64,000 bases of DNA from Saposhnikovia divaricata (GCA_036435485.1 CM071598.1:195961148-196025147), one strand, 5' to 3'; shown: positions 36,311 to 49,053, numbered from the stretch's first letter. Program-made: numbers and translations. The notes: generated by a model from the sequence alone, not told the origin.

Positions 36311-39300
36311 TTTGTTAGACAATAACAAGCAAATACCTAGAGGATAACTCAACTACCTCACTTAAACAAGAAAAAGATAAAACTTTTAAGAACTAAGTAA
36401 ATAATACAAAAAAAATTTCTCTGGTTTAGATTTAACAATTCCAGAATCTTCCGTTGATGAAATGATAGATGATTGTTCCTCTAGCACTGAATTGATCTTC
36501 AATAGATAACTCATCTTCATTTCTGATTCTTCATATCACTGCCTGATAATTCTTCACATCTTACATTGGTGATTATCAGCAGTTCTTGATTTACAATCAC
36601 TTCCCATTTCTAACACAGCTTTTCTCACTAAAGAAAAACAGCTGTTTCTACTATATAGACAATGGTGAATCAATACCATTTCTATAACTTCTGGTGAATT
36701 TACTACTCTTCCACATAGCCTTTATACATAGTACATTGAAAGACTAATAGAATAGTATTGTGATGTAAATCTCCTTATATCTCCACTTTCATAACAAATG
36801 AAAGATCTTTTGCTTCTTCATCTAAGGCTCCCCCTTAGAAACTAGACTTGCTTGACTTGCTTCTCATCCTAAGCACAGTCTTTAATGCTCCCCCTTTCTA
36901 ACTCACTCTTCTTTTACTTGTACCCCATACTTCTCCCCCTTAGTTGAGTATATCCTACTAAGGTAAGCTTTAAGCTTGAATATATCTTTTTCAATATATC
37001 TCTCCCCCTTAGTTGAGGAATCCTCCATTCAACTAGTTGACAAAGTAGTTGATACTAAATTGTTACCAATTTATACCAATCGTTAGAGTACATTGAAATC
37101 AATTGATAAAGCTTTGTTAGAAAGGAAGTTTCATTTTCTTCCTCACTGTGAGTGTGTGATAGTGTTTAGTGTACCTCACAAGTGTTTCACTCTTCTCTCC
37201 ACTCATTTGTGTTGAGTGTCCCACTTCTCTCTGTGTTTACACTCTTGCTCACTGGTGTTTCACTCATATCACTCATAGCTCCAACATCCTTTAGTGTACC
37301 TGCAAGGAAAAATCACTATAGCCCCTTCTAGAGAGGTCACTGGTGGTGCAATGGGAGTTCGCAAATCCCAAATCCTCGTTGGACTCGTCAGACGAATCTG
37401 AGTCAGAATCTACAAGTTGCTAATTTCCCTTTTTAGGGTTTTCAGATTTGAATTCTGAGAAAGTAAACAATGATCTATAAATTTAGCATTGAGATCAAGG
37501 TTCCCTTCTAATGTCTGTGAAGACATCACCTTGTTAAACTCATCAGGTAAAATCTGAATCATAGTTCACAAGTTGCCGATCCGCACCTATGTCGAATCCG
37601 TTACCCGCAGGATCCAGAGATGTTCCCTCTGGGGAGTTAGATAATGATCTTGTTGAATTTCGCATTTGAGATCAATACCTTCTCTCGAGGTCTGTAAAGA
37701 CTCTTAGTTCATTAAAGAACCTTTAACTTATAATCCTAACCGTAAAATGGTTGGATTACAGGTTTACGTCAATTCATCCTTAGTGTGTGCAATCTCACTT
37801 GTGCATATGAAATATTTTGGTTAGTGTATAAGGTAGTGATTCTCCAACTGAATATCCCACACATCCTTATTTGTTGCATCAAGTGCAGTTACTCACCTCT
37901 AGTCTGATAGGTTACTTCCATTTAGGGGGTAAAATAGAATGTGTTTGAGTTTGACTGTAGTCTGGGATAAAAGTTGTTGGGTTTATAACCTTATGACTAA
38001 ACATGTGAGAATACAAAATTCCATGTAGATGAACCTGCATCACAGAATATGAGCAATATAGAGATAGAATGCATTTTTAACATTGAAAAGTTTTCTGAGA
38101 AAATATTGCATTTATCTTAAGTGAAATGATGTACAGTTGTGATTTCAAAAGATTTACAATGTAAGCAATCACAGCTGTAGAAAGAGATTTTGAATTTAGG
38201 AAGATATAGATCTTGAGCCGGTTTTACAAAACAAGAACATAGGTAAAAATCCAATTAATAAATATTAATCGAATCAATGTATGTTAATGTTTAAACCAAT
38301 ACAAACAAAACTATTTTATCATGTTTTAGGTCTTGCATGATAGATACCAACTATTGGAAATTGTTAGCACTTGATATGTCTTGTCCTCCAATTGTTAGAT
38401 CCTGAAAATCAAACATTAGTTCCTAACCAATTGTATAGACACATACCAATTTGATACCAACATTGGTCAATTGTTAAGTCCTTAAAACGAAGATCTGTTA
38501 ACAGCAATCACAAAACAAAGATTTATACTTAAACTGCAGGTTTTGTGTGTGTTAATAAGAAGAACAACAAAAGAACCAAGTACAGTGACCTATTTGTAAG
38601 TTTTGCAAGTATAGTGACTAAACTCTAAAAACTATACAAACTATTTATATACACATGAAAAAGAATATACAAAAATAAGAAATAATATATATAATAATTA
38701 TACAAAATAAAAAAAACTAAAAAGAAAAGAAAATTCAAATTCGAATTAGTATAGAAACAAATAAAAATAGTAATACTATACATAACTTAATAATTTACAA
38801 ACAAATTTTTATTTTTATATATTTTTTTTAAAATGCAAAAATAACTGTATTAATAATATTTACAGAATATTAAAGATAAAAGATAATAATTTACAAAAAT
38901 ATCTACAACAATATAACTACTTAAAATAACTAAATAGAAAATATAAAATACTAAAAATACAATAGGTTGTCCTTTTGACGAAATTAACACATTAATACCA
39001 GAAGAACAAACACTACAAAATATTGAATAAAATATTAACTATTTACATAAACATTTGTAGCAAATTAATAAATCTATATATATTTTCGAATAAAATGACT
39101 TTCTTATCAGAAAATTATTTTGAAAGAAAATATGATTTATTAAAAGATCACAAATATTCAAAAGGAATTTTCAACAAAAATAGATTTCTCACTAATTTCC
39201 ACTTGTAAAATTTGAGAAAAATATTTTTAGAGAAAATAAAATTATTCTAAAATTAAAAGAAGTAAGTAGGAAAATATTAAGAAGATAATGACAATGATTT

Positions 39301-39421
39301 AAGAATTAACAAGCAAGATTATAAGTTGATAAAATAATTATACAAGTGATTTAAATCAGAAAATATTCACAAAATAATCACTTGTAAATTATTAAAGATC
39401 AAACCTCAGATATTAACTAGT
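36311..39421 (-). pseudogene. 3-kb region after pol of copia element 3, with third-ORF remnants
   Basis: No long ORF on either strand and very AT-rich at 38600-39400. On the minus strand between about 37720 and 37300, segments align at the DNA level to the third ORF of copia element 1. Examples are CATTGCACCACCAGTGACCT against the region near 14985, and GTCTTCACAGACATTAGAAG against that near 14825. A second copy with CCCAGAGGGAACATCTCTGGAT lies next to it. So the accessory ORF existed here and has decayed, whereas gag and pol are nearly intact. Confidence 0.6.
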
Positions 39422-42400
39422 TTAATTACTAGAACTGTTTAACATACCCAATTCACCAACAATTCTGGTGAATGTGGATTCGTCAAGAGACTTAGTAAAA
39501 ATATCTGCTGTTTGTTCTTCTGTGGGTACAAAAAATAACTCCACAGTACCATTCATGACATGCTCTCGAATAAAATGATACCTAATGTCAATGTGCTTTG
39601 TTCTCGTGTGCTGCACAGGGTTGTTGGAGATTGCTATGGCACTTGTATTATCACACAGGATAGGAATCTTGTCAAGTACAAAGCCATAATCCCGTAGCTG
39701 ATTTCTGATCCACAAGATCTAAGCGCAACAGCTTCCAGCAGCTATGTATTCAGCTTCGGCTGTAGAGTTGGAAACTGTTTGCTGTTTCTTACTGTACCAG
39801 GAAACCAACCTGCCACCTAGGAATTGACAACTCCCAGAGGTGCTCTTTCTATCTACAACACTTCCTGCATAGTCTGAATCTGTATATCCAACAAGATTAA
39901 AACCAGATTCTTTAGGGTACCAAATTCCTAAATTTGGAGTACCCTTAAGATATCTCAAGATTCGTTTAACAGCAATGAGATGCACATCTCTAGGATCCGC
40001 TTGGAACCTTGCACACAAGCATGTAGCATACATAATATCTGGTCTACTTGCAGTAAGGTAAAGTAATGAGCCTATCATACCTCTGTAGCTTGTGATATCT
40101 ACCTTAGCAGAATTTTCACATGCTCCAAATTTAACAGCAGTAGATGATGGTGTTCTTGCTGAAGATGAGTCCTCCATTTGATACTTCTTGAGGAGCTCTT
40201 TGACATACTTGGATTGACAGATAAATATTCCATCTGTCCTTTGACTTATTTGCAATCCAAGAAAGAACTTCAGCTCACCCATCATGCTCATTTCAAATTT
40301 ACCCTGCATTAACTTAGCAAATTTCTTGCACAACAGATCATTAGTATACCCAAATATTATATCGTCCACATAGACTTGGACTAGAATTGTATCATTCTTA
40401 TGTTTCTTTGTGAAGAGAGTTTTGTCTATGACACCTCTAACAAAACCATTTTCAATTAAAAATTCAGAGAGAGTGTCATACCATTTCCTTGGTGCTTGCT
40501 TAAGACCATAGACAGCCTTGAAAAGGAAGTAGACATAGTCAATTAAATCTGGATCTTCAAAGCCAGGGGGCTGTTCTACATAAACCTCTTCATCTAGCTT
40601 GCCATTCAAGAAAGCACTCTTGACATCCATTTGATAAACTTTAAAGTTTGAAAATGCTGCGAATGCCAAGAATATTCTTATGGCCTCAAGTCTAGCCACT
40701 GGAGCATAGGTCTCATCATAATCAATGCCTTCAGATTGGGAGTAACCCTTTGCTACCAGTCTTGCTTTATTTCTCGTCACTGTGCCATCTTCATCAAGTT
40801 TGTTTCTGAATACCCACCTAGTGCCAACCACTGGTTTGTCTGTAAGTCTGGGTACCAGCTTCCAAACTTCTTGTTGTGTAAATTGATTGAGTTCATCTTG
40901 CATAGCAATCACCCAATCAGGATCAGAAAGAACTTCTTCAGTTTTCTTAGGTTCCATTTCAGATAGAAACCCTGAATAATTACATTGATTCTGAAAAGCT
41001 CTTCTAGTCTTCACACCAACAACTGGATCACCAATAATTAGCTCAAAAGGATGAGCTCTATTCCAAACAGTCTGTCTGGGAAGATTAGATCTTGATGATT
41101 CGCCTTGATCTTCATTGCGATGTTGTGTGTGACCAGTTGACCCTTCATTTTCTCCCCCTGAGTTGTTGCCAGGTTGACTAGATGATGATTGTTTAGAAGA
41201 GTCAGGGGAATTTTGACTACTATCATTGATTTCATCACCATTACCCTGATCATCATTGTTGTCATTAGCATCAGCAAAAATCTCAGGTGCATTGTCATCA
41301 TCCGAATCTGTATCTGTCATGTCATCGAAAGATAGCTTCTCAGATGGATTCTCAGTTTGGATACTAGGGAGTTTAATGTCATCAAATGTTACATTGACAC
41401 TTTCCATCATCTTCTGTTCATCAATCACATACACCCTGTATGCTCTCATTGAATAACCAATAAAAATTGCTTCAAATGCTTTGGTATCGAATTTACCACC
41501 TTGATCATCACCTTCTTTAAGCACAAAGCACTTTGCTCCAAATACATGAAAGTATTTGAGTGATGGTTTCTTATCAACCATAATTTCATAGGGTGTCTTC
41601 ATTTGATCTTTATTGATTAGAGTTCGATTCTGGGTATAGCACGCAGTATTGACAGCTTCAGCCCAAAAGTACAATGGAAGCCTTGATTCACTTAACATAG
41701 TACGTGCAGCTTCAATCAAGGTTCTATTCTTTCTTTCCACTACCCCATTTTGCTGAGGAGTTCTTGGAGCTGAATATTGTCTGGTTATACCCTTCTCAGT
41801 GCAGAAGTCATTTAGAACTGTATTCTTGAATTCAGTTCCATTGTCTGATCTTATAGCTCTCACTGGATACGTAGAATCTCGCTCAATTAATTTGATGTGA
41901 TCAATCACCAGTTGTGGAGTCTCATCTTTAGAATTCAAAAACAGGACCCATGTGTATTTTGAAAAATCATCAACAATCACTAGAGCATATCTCTTCCTTG
42001 ACATAGACATCACATTAACTGGACCAAACAAATCCATATGAAGTAATTGTAATGGTTCAGTTATTGAAGATGTGTCAGTGCTCCTGTGACTTGCCCTTTT
42101 TAGCTTTCCTTTTTGACATGCATCACAAAGTCCTTCTTGAGTGAATTCCATTGAAGGCAAACCTCTCACCAACTCTCTTTTAACCAGAGAATTCATTGTC
42201 TTAAAATTAAGATGAGAAAGTTTCTTGTGCCATAGCCAACTCTCATCATTAGATGCTTTAGTGTAGAAGCAAGTGATTTCTTTAGTGCTTCCTGAGTTCA
42301 TATTGGCTACGTACAGATTGCCTTTTCTAACTCCTGTCAGTTGTGGCTTTTCATGTCTCTTGTGTGAAATTAGACAATTCTTCTTGTTGAAATGAACTTC

Positions 42401-42655
42401 ATAACCTTTGTCACAGAATTGACTGACACTGAGCAAATTGTGCTCAAGTCCTTTCACAAACGAGACTTCATCAATGATAACATTTCCAGCTTCAAGTCTG
42501 CCATATCCATCAGTTCTACCTTTGCTGTTATCTCCAAAGGTAACGACTGGGCCGGCCTTCTCCACCACATTTGTCAGCAGGGTTCTGTCTCTAGTCATAT
42601 GCCTTGAACATCCACTGTCCAAGATCCATGTCACTCGTTCAACCTGCTCAACACC
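39422..42655 (-). pseudogene. pol: Ty1/copia element 3 pol, one premature stop
   Basis: Protease (WILDSGCSRHMT), GAG-pre-integrase (WHKKLSHLNFKTMN..CDACQKGK), integrase core (HMDLFGP, RSDNGTEF, NGVVERKNRT), reverse transcriptase (LVQVYVDDIIF) and RNase H (DRKSTSGSCQFLG, TAEAEYIAAGSCCA) follow in copia order without frameshift. A single TAG at 39719-39721 interrupts RNase H after SCCA, where related elements have Gln. The frame then continues for another 97 codons to 39422. Enzymes act in virus-like particles and on genomic DNA. An ORF in this frame overlaps the end of gag by 22 bp in a different phase; I set the start at the CAG|GG junction, which is an inference. Confidence 0.93.
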
Positions 42656-42672
42656 CTGCAATGACAAACGGA

Positions 42673-45144
42673 TTAAACCTTCTTCGGAACCCAAATTTGA
42701 TTGGGTCCAGAGTACTTAAAGAATTGGCCTTTGTCAGGCAAAACAACATTCTTTACTTTAACAACAGCTTTATCATTATTCAACAAACATTTCACTTTAT
42801 AAACAGATTTGACAATCTTTTGTTTCAGTTTAGGTATCCATGTTTGTTTAGTAACAATATCATTGACTGGACATTTGACTTTGTAAACAGCCTTCATAAA
42901 ACTTTGTTTAGGCTTTGGTACAAATGTCTCTCTCCTAACATAAGAAGGACTAGCAGTCTTTGATCTAACATTATTCCTGTTCATATGTTGTCGAGGAGCA
43001 GTCTTATTATCACATGCATGATTACCATTAAAGTAAGCAGACATCACATTAAAGGCACAAGACATACAGTTGACAACACCACATGCTTTATGATTAGAAT
43101 CAATGATTGGCATGTTACTCATGTTAGACATGTTATTGTTCTGCTTCAACTTGTTACCACCTAATCCAGTCTTAGAAGAACTCGTTGTTTCAACAACCTT
43201 GACTGGTACTTTAGGTACATCTTTCTTGGATGAAACATTTGTTGTGTTAACGTCCTCAACTGATTTAGCCTTAACAAATACTGTGACATTTTTCTTGGAT
43301 GACACATTCTTTGTATTAGAGTTCTTAACAGTTTTATCCTTAACACATTTATCCTTAACAAGAACTGTGCCATTTGCACTATCCTCATTTCTCATTTCTT
43401 CTTGTATAACCATAGAAAGAATATCTGGTGGTCCAGCATCAGATTTTTTAAACATTGGTTTTTCAACATTCTTGAGAATATGTGGTATACCTCTTTCTTT
43501 AGCTGGGATAGAATTAGGAGAATGATTACTCAAAGAACCAACAGCTTGACTATAATCAAATCCTATTCCTACAGTTTGTTCTACTGCTTGTTTGTTGAAG
43601 AAATCTTTAGAAACCTTAACAGTATTATAACAAGCTCTAACCTGTGTCTCAAGTTCTCTAATCCTGGTTTCTTGTTCAGCAATCTTCTCAACTTGTTTTA
43701 CCATGTATTCTCCTAGACCCTTTCCTCTGTAGTTAAGTCGAGCTATTTCTTCTATATTCTTATCTTGATTAATCTGCACCTTTTTTAAATCTAACACTTC
43801 ATTTTCAAGTTTAGTGTTAACAAGACTTATTCTCTCGTACCCTCTTTGTGCATTATTCAAGGAACTACGTAAACTATTAATTAACTCAGCATCAGTAAGA
43901 ATTATCGGTGTGGTATAATAAGTTGAAGATTCAGCGTTTGCCACCAATGCAAAGTTTCCATATTCTTCATCTTCGCTATCCGTGTCATCCCAGCTTTTAC
44001 CAGCAGCTACATAAGCTCTTCCACTCTTCTTCTTTTCAGAAGCATAATCTTTCTTCTGTGCTTGCTTGGGTTTCTGACACTCAGTAGCAAAGTGTCCCAA
44101 CTCATTACAGTTGAAGCAACGGATCTTGCTTCTGTCAACAGTTCCAGTTTTGTAACCTCCCCTGTTACTAGAGGATGAATAACCTCCTCTCTGAAATCTG
44201 TTATTTGACTTAAACCTGAACTTTGGATTTCTTCTGAATCTGAAGTTACTGAATTGTCTCACCATCATCGCCATAGATTCATCTTCCAATTGATCCAGCT
44301 CTTCTAGTGAATAGAATTCACTACCATCCTGAGTAGCTGGTGTTTGACCATGTTCCACTTCAGTTTGTTCCTTGTGGAAGCTGTTAGGTTGAACAATTTT
44401 AGCTTCCACTTCCTTAGGAACCTCAACTACTAGAGCTGTAGAAGAATTTGCCATTCTGCCTTTTCCAGAGAACTCCTTCTGCTGTTCTTGTTCTAATTCA
44501 TATGTTTTCAGAACACCAAACAGCCTTTCAAGAGCGGTCTTGTTTAAATCTCTGGATTCTCTGATGGCAGTTATTCTATGCTCCAAGTGAGTAGGCATAG
44601 TCAGTAAAAACTTCATGTTGATCTCCTTCTGAGTATATTGCTTGCCATGAACTTGCAAGTTGTTGATTATTTTGTTATACCTTTCGAACACTTCCTGAAT
44701 GCCTTCGTTAGGGCCAGCTCTAAAGTGTTCATATTCAGAGGTCAAAATTTGAAGTCTGTTTTCCCTAACTTCATCAGTTCCTTCATTGATAGTTTCAATA
44801 GTTTCCCAGATGTGCTTAGCGGTTTTACAATTCATCACATGGCTATACATTACAGCATCGAGGGAATCTATTAAAATGAGTCTCAAATTTTTATCCAGTC
44901 CAGCTTCCTCCTTATCTTCAGAGGTATAGTTCTTAGGGTCCTTTGGATAGGATTTTGCAGGTATTGTTACAACTCCATTTACAACTGTTTCAGTATCATG
45001 TTGCATGGGAGTTATTGGTCCATTTTTCAAAACGAACAAAAATCTTGGATTTGTTACATCAAGAAATAATTCCATTTTGTTTTTCCACATGTCATAGTTA
45101 TCTTTATTAAAGATAGGAATTTTAACGATGCCTTTGGTTGACAT
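42673..45144 (-). CDS. gag: Ty1/copia element 3 gag (823 aa)
   Basis: An intact capsid/nucleocapsid protein starting about 80 nt inside the primer site. N-terminal residues 1-60 (FNKDNYDMWKNKMELFL) are the usual copia gag entry motif. A UBN2-type capsid domain spans about 95-235. One zinc knuckle, CFNCNELGHFATEC, lies at about residues 340-355. A long helical/coiled-coil segment covers about 425-500. The C-terminal 300 residues are Lys/Asn/Ser-rich with tandem NVSSKK-type repeats and end in GPNQIWVPKKV. Being intact it could package its own and related non-autonomous RNAs. Confidence 0.93.
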   Translation of the reverse strand: MSTKGIVKIPIFNKDNYDMWKNKMELFLDVTNPRFLFVLKNGPITPMQHDTETVVNGVVTIPAKSYPKDPKNYTSEDKEEAGLDKNLRLILIDSLDAVMYSHVMNCKTAKHIWETIETINEGTDEVRENRLQILTSEYEHFRAGPNEGIQEVFERYNKIINNLQVHGKQYTQKEINMKFLLTMPTHLEHRITAIRESRDLNKTALERLFGVLKTYELEQEQQKEFSGKGRMANSSTALVVEVPKEVEAKIVQPNSFHKEQTEVEHGQTPATQDGSEFYSLEELDQLEDESMAMMVRQFSNFRFRRNPKFRFKSNNRFQRGGYSSSSNRGGYKTGTVDRSKIRCFNCNELGHFATECQKPKQAQKKDYASEKKKSGRAYVAAGKSWDDTDSEDEEYGNFALVANAESSTYYTTPIILTDAELINSLRSSLNNAQRGYERISLVNTKLENEVLDLKKVQINQDKNIEEIARLNYRGKGLGEYMVKQVEKIAEQETRIRELETQVRACYNTVKVSKDFFNKQAVEQTVGIGFDYSQAVGSLSNHSPNSIPAKERGIPHILKNVEKPMFKKSDAGPPDILSMVIQEEMRNEDSANGTVLVKDKCVKDKTVKNSNTKNVSSKKNVTVFVKAKSVEDVNTTNVSSKKDVPKVPVKVVETTSSSKTGLGGNKLKQNNNMSNMSNMPIIDSNHKACGVVNCMSCAFNVMSAYFNGNHACDNKTAPRQHMNRNNVRSKTASPSYVRRETFVPKPKQSFMKAVYKVKCPVNDIVTKQTWIPKLKQKIVKSVYKVKCLLNNDKAVVKVKNVVLPDKGQFFKYSGPNQIWVPKKV

Positions 45145-45227
45145 GATGAATTTTTAAGAGAGTTAAAAATTCGAGATGGATTTTTGATTGAGTAAAAATA
45201 TGATCTTGATTTGTGTATCAATCAATA

Positions 45228-45240
45228 GGCTCTGATACCA
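45228..45240 (-). other. primer-binding site (tRNA-iMet) of copia element 3
   Basis: On the minus strand TGGTATCAGAGCC lies two bases after the LTR end, complementary to initiator tRNA-Met. Confidence 0.93.
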
Positions 45241-45242
45241 AT

Positions 45243-47162
45243 TGTTAGGTCCAATATGTTTGTAGAAGGGGGGGTTGAATACAAACAGTACTGTTTAATC
45301 GAAATTTGTCCAGATAAATTTAATTTATATTTTGACAAATTTGAGCGGAATTAAATGAAACAAAATTCAAGTTGAATATAAAATTATATTAACTTGAGGG
45401 GTTTGTTACAAATACAGTACAAAAATTATATCTAGTTAATAAAAACAAATTAGAAAATTCGACATGAATTTTTCTAGATTTGTTAATAAAAATCGAGATA
45501 TAGATTAGGAGTAAAAACTCGCTAATATTACAAGAGTATCAAATAAACAAGTTCTATCGGATCAGATATTAAAAATAAGATGAACTTGATTTTCTATGAA
45601 TTTTTCTCTTGCTGTGTTGTTCTTCAAAAATGAGAGAGAATGAAGCTGTTCTTGTTTTTCTCTTTGAATGTTATGTTCTGTGTTCTGAGTTGTATGGCCG
45701 CCTGTCTTGATATATTTTGTCTCCTGCATCTTTTCTTTTTCTTTTGTACTGCCAAGACAATCGGCAAGACAATCTGCTCTTCCAAGACAATCAATTTTGT
45801 ACTGCCAAGACAATCGTCAAGACAATCCAAAATCTCCAAGACAATCAATTTATATTTCCAAAACAATAGGCAATACAATTAACAAGACAATCAAGATTAA
45901 CAAGACAATCGTCAAGACAATTGAGATTGTCTTGTTAATATTAATAATAAAAGAAAACGGCTGTAAAGATTTATTTGATTCAAAGTTTGAACTGCTGTAA
46001 AATGAAGCCCAGTCTCGGGACAGGAAGTGAGAATCACGCGCGGCCTGTTTCTTATCTTTCTCCAGGCGCGTGGTGCGCACGCGCTATAAGGCGCGTTATT
46101 AACTTGGCCGACAGGAATGAGACAAGCATGTGTTGTTGACACTCTTGAATTTCCTTTTACTTTTGTTACATGATTGTGAAGTTTTGAACATGCATGTTTT
46201 TCATTTCTTTTTGTCGACAACCTGTTACTCTTTTTTTTCTTTTGATTTGTCGACCTCAAACAAGTACAAGCAGCTTGCAACTTCTTTCATTTCATTTTTT
46301 ATTATTTGATTTGTTTCTTTTTCTTTTCTTTATCTATTATATTTAATTTAATTAACTATTAATCAATTAATCATTTAAATGAATAATGATTAATTAATTA
46401 ATAAACTAATTAATTAAATCTAATAGATTAATATATTAATTCAAAATTAATTAACATGATAATTAATTTATTAAATAAATTAATTCAGAATGAATTAATT
46501 TATTAAATTAAATCAATTACATAATTATATTAATTAAAAGAGAATTAATATAAATCTTTTGACAGCTCAAATCTTTTTCCGAACCACTGAAAGTAATAAA
46601 GAATTACCATCGGATTTTCGTTGACGCTCGATGCACGGTCTGGTTCATGAGCGACTAACTCCAACGGCTTTTCTTTATCTTTGACTTTATGGCTGTGGTT
46701 ATTGTCTTCTCTTAATATACCCGTCTTGATAGCTTGAACCACTGAAGTTAATGATAAACAACCACTGTTTGATGTTGACACTCGATGTACTGTCTGGTTC
46801 ATGAGTGACTAACCGCAATGACTGTTCTTCATATATTGACTTTAAAATCTGGTTCCTTTTCTTTTCTTTTTCCCTTCTCTCTCTATTAATTCTTCTGTAC
46901 TGTCTCTGTCACTGTTGAAATCTCTGTCACTTTAAATGAATCTACTTCTTTAACGAATACTTCACTGAGGCTTGATCAGATGTCTGAACTTCTTTCAATG
47001 TAGTAATTCTTCAAGTCTGTAGATTGACCTTGATCTTTTTCTTCTGACAGATAATACAATCTGAGATTTCTTGTGACAGTCTATATACTATTTACTAATA
47101 CAATCTTGTTTAAGTTGAGTTGTATCCTCGAAATACAAATAGGCTACATCATATGCCTTTCA
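45243..47162 (-). mobile_element. 5' LTR of copia element 3 (1920 bp)
   Basis: The minus strand starts TGAAAGGCATATG at 47162 and ends GGACCTAACA at 45243. It carries the same CAAGACAATC array (about 45753-45935). It retains the empty site of the 9-bp-duplicating MITE. The CTTTT target duplication follows at 47163-47167. The whole element therefore spans 34076-47162 (13.1 kb). Confidence 0.93.
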
Positions 47163-47196
47163 CTTTTTCTAACATGTAACTTTGGATTATAATTTA

Positions 47197-47640
47197 CTCT
47201 CTCTGTCCCCCTCATTTGTTTACATTGGAGGGGGACACAGAGACCAAAACAATGCATAAAATATGAGTAAAGTTAGATGAAAAGTGAGTAACGTGGTGGG
47301 ATACATCAATATTTAATAATAGATTTGAGATAGTGGAGGAAAGTAGTACATAAAATATGAGTAAAGTTAGATGAAAAGTGAGTAACGTGGTGGGATACAT
47401 CAATATTTAATAATAGATTTGAGATAGTGGAGGAAAGTAGTAGGTGTAATAGTAATTTTTATTATTAAATATGAGATAGTGGGGGAAAGTAGTGGGTGTA
47501 ATAGTGGGGGAAACTTACTATTTATAGTAACGTAAAGAAATAAGAGGGACATCCCAAAATAGTAATTGCAAAGAAATGTAAAGAAATGAGAGGGACATCC
47601 CAAAATAGTAACTGTAAAGAAATGAGAAGGACGGAGGGAA
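47197..47640. mobile_element. Stowaway-like MITE (444 bp)
   Basis: Flanked by TA on both sides. The left end CTCTCTCTGTCCCC and the right end GGACGGAGGGAA are inverted relative to each other, the typical Tc1/mariner-related plant MITE termini. It contains a direct internal duplication of about 92 bp (about 47256-47347 and 47348-47441). It lies within the split Tourist-like element. Confidence 0.8.
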
Positions 47641-48103
47641 TATTAACTTATATAATTCGAACTCTTATTTTTATTTTAATTTAGTTCATTCACGTAACAA
47701 TAATAAATCATATAATTAAGATACATACATGCATGATTTTGAATTCACTTTATAAATAAAAATGAGATAATAGGTAAGTAATTAAAAAAATTTATATTAG
47801 AATATGATATATTACATGTAATTTAATATAAATATATTAAATGAAAATGAGATAATATGGTCTTGAATTTTTTTTAATGCTTTTTGAATGTAACAATTTG
47901 ATATATTACATGTAATTTAATATAAGTATATTGATATAAATATTGGAAAAGAGAAAGAATATACTTTTAAAATGAGAATGATTTTCTTTACTATAAATTT
48001 TGGTGTAAATGGGTTGGAGATAATTTAAAATTTGATGAAATTTTTACATCATTTTAATCTAAAAATTACACCAAATTAGTGTAATGGGTTGGAAATGCTC
48101 TAA

Positions 48104-48907
48104 ACATCAACTTCAAGAAAATGAAATTCACTGGACAGAGTAGTTTTTCGCCATCTCTAAATCGCGGGTCAAATCATGTGTCCTTCATGAAAAATATGAT
48201 TATAATTTACTTGCTATCCGAATCTTATTCTCTAATATATGAATTTTCGCCTTATGCAGGGGGTACTTGCTATCCCAGAGATTGTTTATTGTTGTTCTGC
48301 ACTGCTTGCTCTTCAAGTTCTTGATTTGATTCAATTATTGAAATTATATTCCTTTATTCTTAATTACTTATTATACCACTCGTAATCAAATTTTTTAATT
48401 TTATTATTAATAGAATGTCAACTAGGTCTTAAAAGCCATTTGGTATCTTGGTATTATTAATTTATATTGGATTAGTTACAACAACTAACTAAACTGGAAT
48501 TCTAACTACTGATTCTTTCTTGATTTTGCATATTGAAAAAGTTAAAGGGACAGAGGGATAGAATAAGATAACAGCTCTAAAGGAAAAGGAAAGCATTGGC
48601 CCTTCTGAGTTCTGGCCCTCAAAGGCTCAAACCTTCTCAATCCCTCCAGCTGCAATGCAGCAGTTAAAGTGGCAGTGACACCACCTAGCAGCTCCCATTT
48701 CAACTTGATATAGTGGACAGTTAAGAAAATCGATGAGGACACCTTATGACGAATCAATAGAAAAAATATCGCAAAATCTCTCCACTTCAAAAATTAAGCA
48801 TTATTTGCAAAGCTGAAAACACGAGGAGGGAAGCAAAATAAAACATGACTGGGTACGAACTAATTTTGGATTCAGAAATAAGAAAAGTGAGACGATCATT
48901 TTGAAAC
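48104..48907. other. non-coding block of unit A upstream of the first glycosylase gene
   Basis: It aligns to about 57440-58250 of unit B (TGTCAACTAGGTCTT, CAACAACTAACTAAACT, AACAGCTCTAAAGGAA). No ORF with family features. Confidence 0.55.
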
Positions 48908-48920
48908 GAGAACAGACATT

Positions 48921-49053
48921 TTTTTTTACATGGGAACCCGCAGTCGCTACCCTTCGGGTGCGCTCTGGGTAAACCCATGGGCTCACGCAATAGCCTGCAA
49001 AACACGTGATCCGTGGCAAACCGCACAAGTGCGAAAGAATATGCTTTTAAAAT
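48921..49053 (-). mobile_element. SINE-like retroposon (133 bp)
   Basis: It is flanked by a 13-bp direct repeat GAGAACAGACATT (48908-48920 and 49054-49066) and starts with a poly-T run, so on the minus strand it ends in poly-A. The body contains GCGGGTTCCCATGT, similar to a pol III box B region. The corresponding site in unit B (about 58235) is empty. It is short and may be 5'-truncated; family not recognised. Confidence 0.75.

Larger units (their letters stand above)
33829..48100. mobile_element. Tourist-like MITE split by later insertions
   Basis: The left end GACCATCTCTAAGCC follows TAA (33826-33828). The right end GGTTGGAAATGCTC precedes TAA (48101-48103), matching the 3-bp target preference of PIF/Harbinger elements. 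The two ends and nearby ACACCAAA/TTTGGTGTAA segments are inverted relative to each other. Own sequence is only 33829-34075 and about 47168-48100; the rest is copia element 3 and a Stowaway-like MITE. Confidence 0.6.

Noticed and set aside
48121..48324. 67-aa ORF between MITE and unit A flank
   Set aside because: It has no family features and is not conserved in unit B at 57440-57540.
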